Shown here piece after piece: positions 1-6,295 of a stretch of 12,315 nucleotides of DNA. A program made the translations under genes and the position numbers. The stretch spans positions 1 through 12,315 of the forward strand of contig DATGWF010000053.1 of assembly GCA_035299585.1 (NCBI GenBank), given 5' to 3'. Under the pieces are notes generated by a model that saw nothing but the letters and a program-made list of their open reading frames with translations, ran no database searches and had not been told where the DNA came from. This stretch comes from DATGWF01 sp035299585 (GTDB lineage Bacteria; Actinomycetota; Actinomycetes; Actinomycetales; Microbacteriaceae). Positions within the stretch are counted from its first letter, which is position 1. The number at the start of each line of letters is the position of its first letter.

Positions 1-645
1 CCGTGCGTTCTCCAGCGTTGCTTGGACGGCGAGCGGCGCTTGAGCGGCAATTCGGCCGGCGATTGCGAGCGCGCGCTCCCGAAGCTCGGCCGCCGGAACA
101 ACTTCGTGGACGAGGCCGACGCGCGCCGCCTCGCTCGCGTCGTGCAACTCTGCCCCGAGCATCCAGTGCATTGCCGCGCTCCAACCGATTCGCCGGGGAA
201 GCCGGAGGGTGGCTCCTCCGAACGGCATGATGCCGCGCGCAACCTCGATTTGGCCAAAGCGAGCCGTCTCGTCGGCGAGCACAATGTCGCTCGCCGCTGC
301 GAGTTCGATGCCGAGCGTGAGGCACAGACCACGTACGGCCACGATGATGGGCTTGCGGCACTCCGGCCCGTTGCCCATCCGCCACGGGTCACAGCCGCCG
401 GACTGGACGAGCTCGAGCCGACCGTCTCGAATGTGCGGTGCAACGTCGGTGAGGTCGAGCCCGGCGGTAAAGTCGGGTCCGCTCGTCGTCACCACGCCAA
501 CCCGCAATTCGGGGTCGCGATCGAGTTCGCCGTAGGCCATTGACAGCTCGTGCAGCATCGCCATGTCGGCGGCGTTCTTCTTCTCCGGACGATTCAGCTC
601 GATGAGGAGAATGTGACCGTGGCGCTCGGTGCGAATGCGACTCAT
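1..645 (-). CDS. Crotonase-family enoyl-CoA hydratase/isomerase, partial (3' end outside window)
   Basis: The frame is open from an ATG at 645 to the left edge, giving 215 codons of the N-terminal and central part of a protein that in this family is usually 250-280 residues. It should hydrate or isomerise an acyl-CoA thioester in the cytoplasm, as in fatty-acid or amino-acid breakdown. The first oxyanion-hole segment is GPDFTAGLDL (residues 56-65). The second region is RGLCLTLGIELAAASDI (105-121), followed by FGQIE (130-134). Glu114 and Glu134 align with the two catalytic glutamates of classical enoyl-CoA hydratase, so hydratase activity is plausible. The usual Gly-Gly-Gly before Glu114 is replaced by Thr-Leu-Gly. 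The ATG overlaps the stop of the upstream lipoprotein gene as ATGA, which suggests translational coupling and decides the start. The family is secure. The substrate cannot be read from the sequence. Confidence 0.9.
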   Translation of the reverse strand, partial: MSRIRTERHGHILLIELNRPEKKNAADMAMLHELSMAYGELDRDPELRVGVVTTSGPDFTAGLDLTDVAPHIRDGRLELVQSGGCDPWRMGNGPECRKPIIVAVRGLCLTLGIELAAASDIVLADETARFGQIEVARGIMPFGGATLRLPRRIGWSAAMHWMLGAELHDASEAARVGLVHEVVPAAELRERALAIAGRIAAQAPLAVQATLENAR

Positions 646-1556
646 GGCGAGGTGCCCCCAAACAGGAAGGCCGGGTCGGTGCCCGGGCATCGGATTCCAT
701 TCTGATGGGTCACGCACGGCGAAAGATAGCCCGGGAACGGTTCGGCCACGGGATTGCCGAACCAGACGTTCCACAGGAGCCAGACGTTAAGGTTGCCCCA
801 CGAACTACACCCATCCCCTTCCCCGCTCGGGCCCCGGAGTGCGGCTTCGTTCGGCTGATAGGGCGTGTAGTTGTAGAGGTTCGCCGTCGCCTGGTTGCGG
901 ATCGTCACCGCCGCACTTCCGCACGCTGAGTTGGGGTGGAACGGCACCTCGACCGTGCCCACCTGGTACTTGCGCTTCGGCTGCACGGTGTACTGCCGAA
1001 ACTGCCAGGCGGCGTTTACGAGCTGATTCACGATGCCGAAATAGCGGCGTTCACAGTCGGCGGTGTCGGGGCAGCCATAGCCCGTTGCCCGCTCGTATCC
1101 GGTGCGGCTTGGGCGGGTCAGGAGCGACTGCTCCTTCTGCATGAGGACAAGCAACAGTTTCGGACTGACACCACAGGCTCGGGCGACTGCCACGATGAGC
1201 TCGGCGGCTCGCGCACCCGTTTTCGCTGCGATTCCAGCGCAGTGACCCGGGGTCGAGGTCTCCGCAGCGATTGCGGGAATGTCCAACCGGAGATCGGACA
1301 GACAGGGCGCATCGTCCACGGGTGTGCACCGCACGCGATCCAAGAACGACTGCACCCCATCGACGCTGAGTGCGTGATCGTCGTAGAACTGCTGGTCACT
1401 CACGATGAAGCCGGGGTCGAACCCCGAGGCGAGCTTCGAGAGGTCACTCCGATTCGCAATACCCCCGACGGCGGCATTCGGTACCTCGGGGGTGCACCCG
1501 GTCAGCGTGAGCGACGTTCCGACCGCGAGGGCGATGACAGCGATTCGGAAGCGCAC
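642..1556 (-). CDS. Secreted Cys-rich lipoprotein with lysozyme-like module
   Basis: A 304-residue protein with a lipoprotein signal: basic MRFR, a hydrophobic run at residues 5-18, then the lipobox LTGC with the lipidated Cys21. The mature part has ten further cysteines (77, 85, 106, 128, 162, 168, 212, 250, 281, 290), an even number that fits disulfides outside the membrane. From about residue 46 it resembles a module I know from actinobacterial secreted cell-wall proteins, often annotated hemagglutinin or glycosyl-hydrolase associated. Its marks include DPGFIVSDQQFYD, ACGVSPKLLLVLMQKEQ, GYGCPD, NAAWQFRQY, ATANLYNYTPYQPN and a terminal WFGNP. The helix ending in KEQ (141-143) looks like the start of a lysozyme/SLT fold, so Glu142 could be catalytic; that is inference. 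The GTG start gives an ideal signal peptide and lies six bases after a -10-like TAGTCT. No ribosome binding site is visible. Its stop overlaps the crotonase start. Confidence 0.78.
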   Translation of the reverse strand: MRFRIAVIALAVGTSLTLTGCTPEVPNAAVGGIANRSDLSKLASGFDPGFIVSDQQFYDDHALSVDGVQSFLDRVRCTPVDDAPCLSDLRLDIPAIAAETSTPGHCAGIAAKTGARAAELIVAVARACGVSPKLLLVLMQKEQSLLTRPSRTGYERATGYGCPDTADCERRYFGIVNQLVNAAWQFRQYTVQPKRKYQVGTVEVPFHPNSACGSAAVTIRNQATANLYNYTPYQPNEAALRGPSGEGDGCSSWGNLNVWLLWNVWFGNPVAEPFPGYLSPCVTHQNGIRCPGTDPAFLFGGTSP

Positions 1557-1562
1557 CTTTCG

Positions 1563-1568
1563 AGACTA
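1563..1568 (-). promoter_or_regulatory. -10 hexamer of leaderless promoter for the lipoprotein gene
   Basis: On the minus strand TAGTCT is followed by exactly six bases and then the GTG start at 1556. Transcription would begin at or next to the start codon. No convincing -35 box is seen. The site lies where the -35 region of the opposing dxr promoter would be. Confidence 0.5.
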
Positions 1569-1591
1569 TCCGTCGCGCGCGGGTTCGGCTC

Positions 1592-1597
1592 TAGGCT
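1592..1597 (+). promoter_or_regulatory. -10 hexamer of leaderless promoter for dxr
   Basis: TAGGCT fits the actinobacterial -10 consensus TANNNT. It is followed by six bases (GGACGG) and the GTG start of dxr at 1604, with no Shine-Dalgarno sequence. The distance puts the transcription start on the start codon. No clear -35 is visible. Confidence 0.55.
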
Positions 1598-1603
1598 GGA
1601 CGG

Positions 1604-2680
1604 GTGCGACGCATTGTGATCCTGGGGTCGACTGGCTCAATTGGCACTCAAGCCCTCGATGTCATCCGAGCCAACCGCGACCGGTTCGAGGTGGTCGGCC
1701 TCGCGGTCGGAACGCAACGAGCAGTGGCCCAAGCGCAAGCGGCCGAGTTCGATGTCGAACACGTTGCCGTTGGAGTGGAGGCCGCCACGCAGCTCGTGCG
1801 AGATGTCGACGCCGACGTCGTCCTCAACGGCATTACCGGCTCGATTGGACTCGGCCCGACCCTCGCTGCCCTCGAGGCGGGTCGAACCCTCGCCTTGGCC
1901 AATAAGGAATCGCTCATCGTCGGTGCGGAACTCGTGCGTCAACTCGCTCGACCGGACCAGATTGTCCCCGTGGATTCTGAGCACTCCGCGCTCGCCCAGT
2001 GCCTCACCTCGGGCCGAGCTGACGAGGTGCGACGCTTGGTCTTAACGGCATCTGGTGGTCCGTTCCGCGGCCGAAGCCGCAACGAGCTCGCCAGTGTGAC
2101 CCCGGCTGAAGCGCTCGCGCACCCGACCTGGGATATGGGTCGCGTGGTCACGACGAATTCCGCGACGCTCGTCAACAAAGGCCTCGAAGTCATCGAGGCG
2201 CACGTCTTGTTTGACGTCCCATTCGAGCGGATCGACGTGGTGGTGCATCCGCAGTCGATCGTCCACTCCATGGTCGAGTTCATCGACGGATCAACCATCG
2301 CGCAGGCTTCGCCACCAGACATGCGGCTCCCGATTTCGCTCGGGCTTGACTGGCCCAACCGTGTTGCCGGTGTCGGTCAGCCCCTTGACTGGACGACCGC
2401 CCAAAGCTGGACCTTCGAACCTCTCGACGAGCAGGCATTCCCGGCCGTGCAGGTGGCCAAACACGTCGGTGCTGCGGGCGGTGCGCTCCCCGCCGTGTTC
2501 AATGCGGCAAACGAAGAGGCCGTCGACGCCTTCCACGCCGGTGCGATTGGGTTCCTGGACATCGTCGACTCGGTCCGACACATTGTCGAGACCGCACCCA
2601 GTTTTGGCGCGCTGACGCTCGACAGTGTGCTCGAGGCCGAGCGGTGGGCGCGCGAAGCCGCTCGCTCGCGTTTCGGATAG
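1604..2680 (+). CDS. dxr: 1-deoxy-D-xylulose-5-phosphate reductoisomerase
   Basis: Converts 1-deoxy-D-xylulose 5-phosphate to 2-C-methyl-D-erythritol 4-phosphate with NADPH and a divalent metal, the committed step of the MEP isoprenoid pathway in the cytoplasm. The 358 residues begin with the NADPH loop GSTGSIG (8-14). ALANKES (97-103) closes the nucleotide-binding part. Metal ligands are Asp124 and Glu126 in VPVDSEHSA, and Glu195 in NKGLEVIEAH. HPTWDMG (His173) and VHPQSIVHSMVEF are the active-site flap and substrate segments. All catalytic residues I know for the family are present. It is shorter than the E. coli enzyme (about 398 residues), with the compaction in the N-terminal domain. The GTG start begins the protein two residues before the first beta strand and sits six bases behind a -10 hexamer. 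dxr, the membrane protease and ispG keep the conserved actinobacterial order. Confidence 0.97.
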   Translation: MRRIVILGSTGSIGTQALDVIRANRDRFEVVGLAVGTQRAVAQAQAAEFDVEHVAVGVEAATQLVRDVDADVVLNGITGSIGLGPTLAALEAGRTLALANKESLIVGAELVRQLARPDQIVPVDSEHSALAQCLTSGRADEVRRLVLTASGGPFRGRSRNELASVTPAEALAHPTWDMGRVVTTNSATLVNKGLEVIEAHVLFDVPFERIDVVVHPQSIVHSMVEFIDGSTIAQASPPDMRLPISLGLDWPNRVAGVGQPLDWTTAQSWTFEPLDEQAFPAVQVAKHVGAAGGALPAVFNAANEEAVDAFHAGAIGFLDIVDSVRHIVETAPSFGALTLDSVLEAERWAREAARSRFG

Positions 2681-2709
2681 TTCTCCAGCGGACAGTCAGA
2701 AGCGCACCG

Positions 2710-2715
2710 TAGTCT
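2710..2715 (+). promoter_or_regulatory. -10 hexamer of leaderless promoter for the site-2 protease gene
   Basis: TAGTCT lies six bases (GAGACG) before the GTG at 2722, inside the 41-bp gap after dxr. There is no Shine-Dalgarno sequence before this GTG. The protease can therefore probably be transcribed independently of dxr. Confidence 0.55.
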
Positions 2716-2721
2716 GAGACG

Positions 2722-4047
2722 GTGGAGAGCGTCTTGAACTACATCCTCGGTGTGCTGGTTGTTCTCATCGGCCTTGCCGTCTCGATCGGTCTGCACGAGA
2801 TCGGCCACCTCGTGCCTGCCAAGCTGTTCGGCATCAGGGTCACGCAATACATGATCGGTTTCGGCCCGACCCTCTGGTCGCGCCGTCGGGGCGAGACCGA
2901 ATATGGCATCAAACTGTTGCCGCTTGGCGGGTACATCTCGATGGTCGGCATGTACATTCCGGCCAAGCCCAGCGCGACGGAGTCACGCAAACTTGGGTAT
3001 TTCCGGCGCATGATCCAAGACGCCCGCGAACACGCCGCCGAAGGCCTCCAAGCCGGCGACGAGACGCGCATGTTTGTTGCGAAGCCAGTGTGGCAGCGCA
3101 TCATCGTCATGCTGGGCGGGCCGTTCATGAACCTCGCCCTTGCCGTCGTGCTGTTTGGCATCCTCCTCATGGTGATCGGTGTTCCGGAGCGAACGACCAC
3201 CATTCGCTCGGTGCTCGAGTGCGTCCCCACAACGGTGTCGAGCCAAGCCGAGTGCACCTCCGACGACGAGCCTTCGCCGGCGAAGAAAGCCGGCTTCACG
3301 CCCGGCGACGTCATCCTCGATGTCAATGGGCAACGGGTTGATGAGTGGAGCGAATTCACCACGGACGTTGCCGAAAACCCTGGCGAGACTCTCCTCGTGA
3401 CCGTCGAACGTGCTGGACGAGAGATGCAGCTCAAGCTGACCCCCGTCGCCATTGAGCGTGCCGACGTCGACAGTGCGGGTCGTGAAATCCTCCGCGACGG
3501 CAAGCCGGTGATGGTGACGGTTGGCTACGCCGGGCTGTCGACCCAAGTGGCAACGGTTCGCAAAGACTCGGCAGCCGTTCTCTCGGTGACCGGCGCGACC
3601 ATTGGTGAGACCGCCAACCTCATCACGCATCTTCCGCAGAAGATCGCTGGCGTTGTGCAATCAACCGTCAGCGGCGAAGAGCGAGACCCGAACGGTCCGA
3701 TCAGCGTCGTCGGTATCGGCGCGGTTGCGGGAGAGGTCGTGAGCGCTTCCGGGGCAACCGTCGAGGGGCGGGTATCGACCCTCATCGGCATGATTGCCTC
3801 GCTCAACATTGCCCTCTTCCTGTTCAATCTCATCCCGCTCCTCCCGCTCGATGGTGGCCATGTGGCCGCGGCACTGTGGGAGGCTGTGCGACGTGGGTTC
3901 GCGCGCGCGCTCAAGCGACCCGATCCCGGCCCAGTCGACACCGCAAAGTTCGTTCCGGTCACCTTTGCAATCGTCATCCTCCTCGTCTCGGTCAGCGCCG
4001 TGCTCATTTGGGCCGACATCGTCAACCCGGTGTCGCTCTTTGGCTAG
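2722..4047 (+). CDS. Site-2 intramembrane metalloprotease (RseP/Rip1-like)
   Basis: A 441-residue M50-family zinc protease that cuts membrane-spanning substrates such as anti-sigma factors inside the bilayer. The first membrane helix carries HEIGH (residues 25-29), with zinc ligands His25 and His29 and catalytic Glu26. The family's conserved GGY region follows in LLPLGGYISMVGMY. A second helix begins near residue 130, after MLGGPFMNLALAVVLF. The PDZ domain is centred on AGFTPGDVILDVNG (about 190-203). The C-terminal LFNLIPLLPLDGGHV supplies the third zinc ligand, Asp377, in an LDG motif. A last hydrophobic helix follows. Domain order and length match Rip1 of Mycobacterium tuberculosis. The GTG start places HEIGH early in helix 1, as expected. 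Its place between dxr and ispG is typical for actinobacteria and does not imply a role in isoprenoid synthesis. The substrate is unknown. Confidence 0.95.
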   Translation: MESVLNYILGVLVVLIGLAVSIGLHEIGHLVPAKLFGIRVTQYMIGFGPTLWSRRRGETEYGIKLLPLGGYISMVGMYIPAKPSATESRKLGYFRRMIQDAREHAAEGLQAGDETRMFVAKPVWQRIIVMLGGPFMNLALAVVLFGILLMVIGVPERTTTIRSVLECVPTTVSSQAECTSDDEPSPAKKAGFTPGDVILDVNGQRVDEWSEFTTDVAENPGETLLVTVERAGREMQLKLTPVAIERADVDSAGREILRDGKPVMVTVGYAGLSTQVATVRKDSAAVLSVTGATIGETANLITHLPQKIAGVVQSTVSGEERDPNGPISVVGIGAVAGEVVSASGATVEGRVSTLIGMIASLNIALFLFNLIPLLPLDGGHVAAALWEAVRRGFARALKRPDPGPVDTAKFVPVTFAIVILLVSVSAVLIWADIVNPVSLFG

Positions 4048-4057
4048 CGCGCGGGCC

Positions 4058-4063
4058 TAGGAT
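4058..4063 (+). promoter_or_regulatory. -10 hexamer of leaderless promoter for ispG
   Basis: TAGGAT, a good TANNNT match, stands six bases (TGTGTC) before the GTG at 4070. It fills most of the 22-bp gap behind the protease gene. There is no Shine-Dalgarno sequence and no clear -35. Confidence 0.58.
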
Positions 4064-4069
4064 TGTGTC

Positions 4070-5221
4070 GTGCCCGCAGTCAATCTCGGAATGCCAAAAG
4101 TCCCCGAAGTCCTCGCGCCGCGTCGCAAGACGCGTCAGATTCAGGTCGGGAAGGTCGGTGTCGGTAGCGACTTCCCGGTGAGCGTGCAGTCCATGACCAC
4201 GACGCCCACCACGGACATCAACGCGACTCTGCAGCAAATTGCCGAACTCACGGCAACCGGTTGCGACATCGTGCGCGTCGCAGTGCCGAGTCGCGATGAC
4301 GCAGAAGTGCTGCACATCATCGCGAAGAAGAGCCAGATTCCGGTCATCGCCGACATTCACTTCCAGCCCAACTACGTCTACGCGGCAATCGATGCGGGCT
4401 GCGCTGCGGTTCGCGTGAACCCGGGCAACATTCGCAAGTTCGACGACCAGGTGGGCGAGATCGCGAAGCGGGCGAAAGCAGCCGGTGTCAGCCTGCGCAT
4501 TGGTGTGAACGCCGGTTCGCTCGAGCCGAGCCTGCTGCAAAAATATGGCAAGCCGACCGCAGAGGCGCTCGTCGAGAGCGCAGTGTGGGAGGCCAGCCTG
4601 TTTGAAGAGCACGACTTCCACGACTTCAAGATTTCGGTCAAGCACAACGACCCCATCGTGATGGTGAAGGCGTACCGCATGCTCGCTGAGCGTGGCGACT
4701 GGCCGCTGCACCTCGGTGTCACCGAGGCGGGGCCTGCCTTCCAGGGCACCATCAAGAGCGCGACGGCGTTTGGAATCCTGCTGAGCGAGGGCATCGGTGA
4801 CACCATTCGGGTGTCCCTGTCGGCGCCGCCCGCGGAAGAGGTGAAGGTCGGGTTGCAGATTCTGCAGTCGCTCAATCTTCGTGAACGCAAGCTTGAAATC
4901 GTCTCCTGCCCGAGCTGTGGCCGCGCCCAGGTGGACGTGTACACCCTCGCCGAAGACGTCACCAAGGGCCTCGAGGGCATGAGTGTCCCGCTACGTGTCG
5001 CCGTCATGGGCTGCGTCGTGAACGGTCCCGGCGAAGCCCGCGAAGCCGACCTCGGTGTCGCCTCGGGCAACGGTAAGGGCCAAATTTTCGTCAAGGGCGA
5101 GGTCATCAAGACGGTTCCCGAATCGGAAATCGTGGCCACCCTCATCGAAGAAGCAAACCGTCTCGCAGCCGAGATGGGTGCGGACGCTCCAGTGGGGTCA
5201 CCAACCGTCGTCACCTCGTGA
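4070..5221 (+). CDS. ispG: 4-hydroxy-3-methylbut-2-enyl diphosphate synthase (HMBPP synthase)
   Basis: Catalyses the reductive opening of 2-C-methyl-D-erythritol 2,4-cyclodiphosphate to HMBPP, the next-to-last step of the MEP pathway, with a [4Fe-4S] cluster. The 383 residues show the TIM-barrel start with VSVQSMTTTPT, then DIVRVAVPS, PVIADIHF and VRVNPGNI. The cluster ligands are Cys280 and Cys283 (SCPSCGR) and Cys315 (MGCVVNGPGEAREAD), with Glu322 as the fourth conserved position. The 280/283/315/322 spacing equals that of the E. coli enzyme (270/273/305/312), so the cluster site is intact. Dxr acts earlier in the same pathway and lies two genes upstream. The GTG start is six bases after a -10 hexamer. 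The stop overlaps the next gene's start as GTGA. Confidence 0.97.
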   Translation: MPAVNLGMPKVPEVLAPRRKTRQIQVGKVGVGSDFPVSVQSMTTTPTTDINATLQQIAELTATGCDIVRVAVPSRDDAEVLHIIAKKSQIPVIADIHFQPNYVYAAIDAGCAAVRVNPGNIRKFDDQVGEIAKRAKAAGVSLRIGVNAGSLEPSLLQKYGKPTAEALVESAVWEASLFEEHDFHDFKISVKHNDPIVMVKAYRMLAERGDWPLHLGVTEAGPAFQGTIKSATAFGILLSEGIGDTIRVSLSAPPAEEVKVGLQILQSLNLRERKLEIVSCPSCGRAQVDVYTLAEDVTKGLEGMSVPLRVAVMGCVVNGPGEAREADLGVASGNGKGQIFVKGEVIKTVPESEIVATLIEEANRLAAEMGADAPVGSPTVVTS

Positions 5222-5991
5222 GCCGACTCGGTTGGCGGCGAGCAGTCGCTCTCGCGCTCGTCGGACTGGGCGCTGGGTACCTGTCCGGTTTGTTCGGCAT
5301 CGGCGGGGGAATCATCATCGTTCCGCTGCTAGTACTTCTCGGCTTCGACATCAAGAAGGCATCGGCCATCTCGCTCGGCGCAGTGCTCATCATTTCGAGC
5401 GTGGGCGTCGCGAGCTATGCGAGCTTCGGTGAGGTGAACTGGTTCCTCGCTGCGCTCCTCGCACTCGGTTCGGTTGTCGGCGCGCAACTCGGCTCGCGAG
5501 TGCTCGGCCGGCTTCCGGCGCGGACCATTCAGTTCGCCTTCGCGTTCTTCCTGCTCGCGGTCGCCATGTCGCTGTTCTTCGCGCCGGTCGCGCGCGATGC
5601 CGTCGTGCACATTGGCGTGGCGAGCGCCATCGCGGCGGTGCTGCTCGGGCTCGTGGTGGGAACGCTGGCTTCGATTCTCGGCATCGGTGGCGGGGTCATG
5701 ATCGTTCCCGCGCTCATTCTTGGGTTTGGTGCGGGCGACCTGCTCGCGCGGGGGACCGCCATCGCCATGATGGTGCCGACGGCGATTTCGGGGACGATTG
5801 CGCACGTCCGCGCGGGCCGTGCCGATCTGCTCGCCTCGGCGCTCATCGGTGCGGGTGCGCTGGGGACGACCGCGCTCGGGGCCGTCACGGCCCACCTCCT
5901 CGAGCCGCGTGTCGGGAACGTCCTGTTCGGTGCGCTCCTGGTGTTCCTCGCGGGACAGCTCGCGTGGCGAGCACGCCGCGCCACGAAGTAA
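5218..5991 (+). CDS. TauE/SafE (TSUP) family membrane permease
   Basis: A 257-residue polytopic membrane protein of the TSUP family, whose characterised members move sulfite, sulfoacetate or related small sulfur or organic anions. It shows the family's internal duplication. LSGLFGIGGGIIIVPLLVLLG (GIGGG at 27-31) is repeated as LASILGIGGGVMIVPALILGFG (GIGGG at 155-159), each followed by a short AxGTA-like or ASAISLG segment. Hydrophobic stretches suggest about seven to eight membrane helices. The GTG start overlaps the ispG stop by four bases (GTGA), and no ribosome binding site is visible in the end of ispG. Translation is therefore probably coupled to ispG. The substrate cannot be told, and a functional link to isoprenoid or Fe-S metabolism is only suggested by this coupling. 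Confidence 0.88.
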   Translation: MSRLGWRRAVALALVGLGAGYLSGLFGIGGGIIIVPLLVLLGFDIKKASAISLGAVLIISSVGVASYASFGEVNWFLAALLALGSVVGAQLGSRVLGRLPARTIQFAFAFFLLAVAMSLFFAPVARDAVVHIGVASAIAAVLLGLVVGTLASILGIGGGVMIVPALILGFGAGDLLARGTAIAMMVPTAISGTIAHVRAGRADLLASALIGAGALGTTALGAVTAHLLEPRVGNVLFGALLVFLAGQLAWRARRATK

Positions 5992-6007
5992 CGGTTCCGA
6001 CCTGCGC

Positions 6008-6032
6008 GGCACCGAGTCGACACCTCGGTGTC
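6008..6032 (+). terminator. Hairpin behind the ispG-TauE unit, possible terminator
   Basis: Seventeen bases after the permease stop, CACCGAG (6010-6016) pairs perfectly with CTCGGTG (6024-6030) over a 7-base loop. One G-T and one G-C pair extend the stem outward to nine pairs. There is no run of T after it (TCAACCCCCT), so it is at best a weak or I-shaped terminator. Confidence 0.42.
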
Positions 6033-6096
6033 AACCCCCTCGCGGTGAGTGTGTGTTGCGCGAAGAATGGCCACTTCAACCGATAGGAGGCCACCC

Positions 6097-6267
6097 ATGC
6101 GACGCAGTATTGCTCTTGCCCTTATGCTTACCGCGCCGGTCGCCGGCGTCCTGAGCGTAGCGGCTCTCACCGTGAGCCAGCACCCAGCCCAGTCGCTCGC
6201 CAACTACCCGGGGGACGACGGCACCAATCCGAGGACGGCCTACGGCAACCGCCCCTGGGAGCGCTGA
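6097..6267 (+). CDS. Small exported peptide, unknown function
   Basis: A 56-residue frame with a strong Shine-Dalgarno sequence TAGGAGG (6084-6090) six bases before the ATG at 6097. This site decides the start against an in-frame ATG at 6049. The product begins MRRSIALALMLTAPVAGVLSV, a typical signal peptide or single membrane helix. A possible signal-peptidase site is around SLA-NY (about residue 35). The short mature tail is polar and rich in Asn, Pro, Gly and Arg, ending in GNRPWER. There is no lipobox cysteine and no cysteine at all. I do not recognise the family. It stands alone between the ispG-TauE unit and proS, and its stop is 28 bp before the proS start. It is probably a real gene because signal and ribosome binding site agree, but nothing shows a role. 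Confidence 0.62.
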   Translation: MRRSIALALMLTAPVAGVLSVAALTVSQHPAQSLANYPGDDGTNPRTAYGNRPWER

Positions 6268-6283
6268 TGGTTACGGCGGTCGA

Positions 6284-6289
6284 TAGAAT
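6284..6289 (+). promoter_or_regulatory. -10 hexamer of leaderless promoter for proS
   Basis: TAGAAT, the best TANNNT match of the set, is followed by six bases (CGCCTG) and the GTG at 6296. No Shine-Dalgarno sequence precedes this GTG. The hexamer lies in the 28-bp gap after the small peptide gene. Confidence 0.62.
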
Positions 6290-6295
6290 CGCCTG

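Noticed and set aside
2739..3503. A 254-codon minus-strand frame across the site-2 protease gene
   Set aside because: The product is Ser/Thr/Pro/Arg-rich with no family resemblance, and it lies wholly inside a secure gene on the other strand.
6049..6096. Longer form of the small exported peptide starting at the ATG at 6049
   Set aside because: It would put 16 polar residues before the signal sequence, and the Shine-Dalgarno sequence clearly serves the ATG at 6097.
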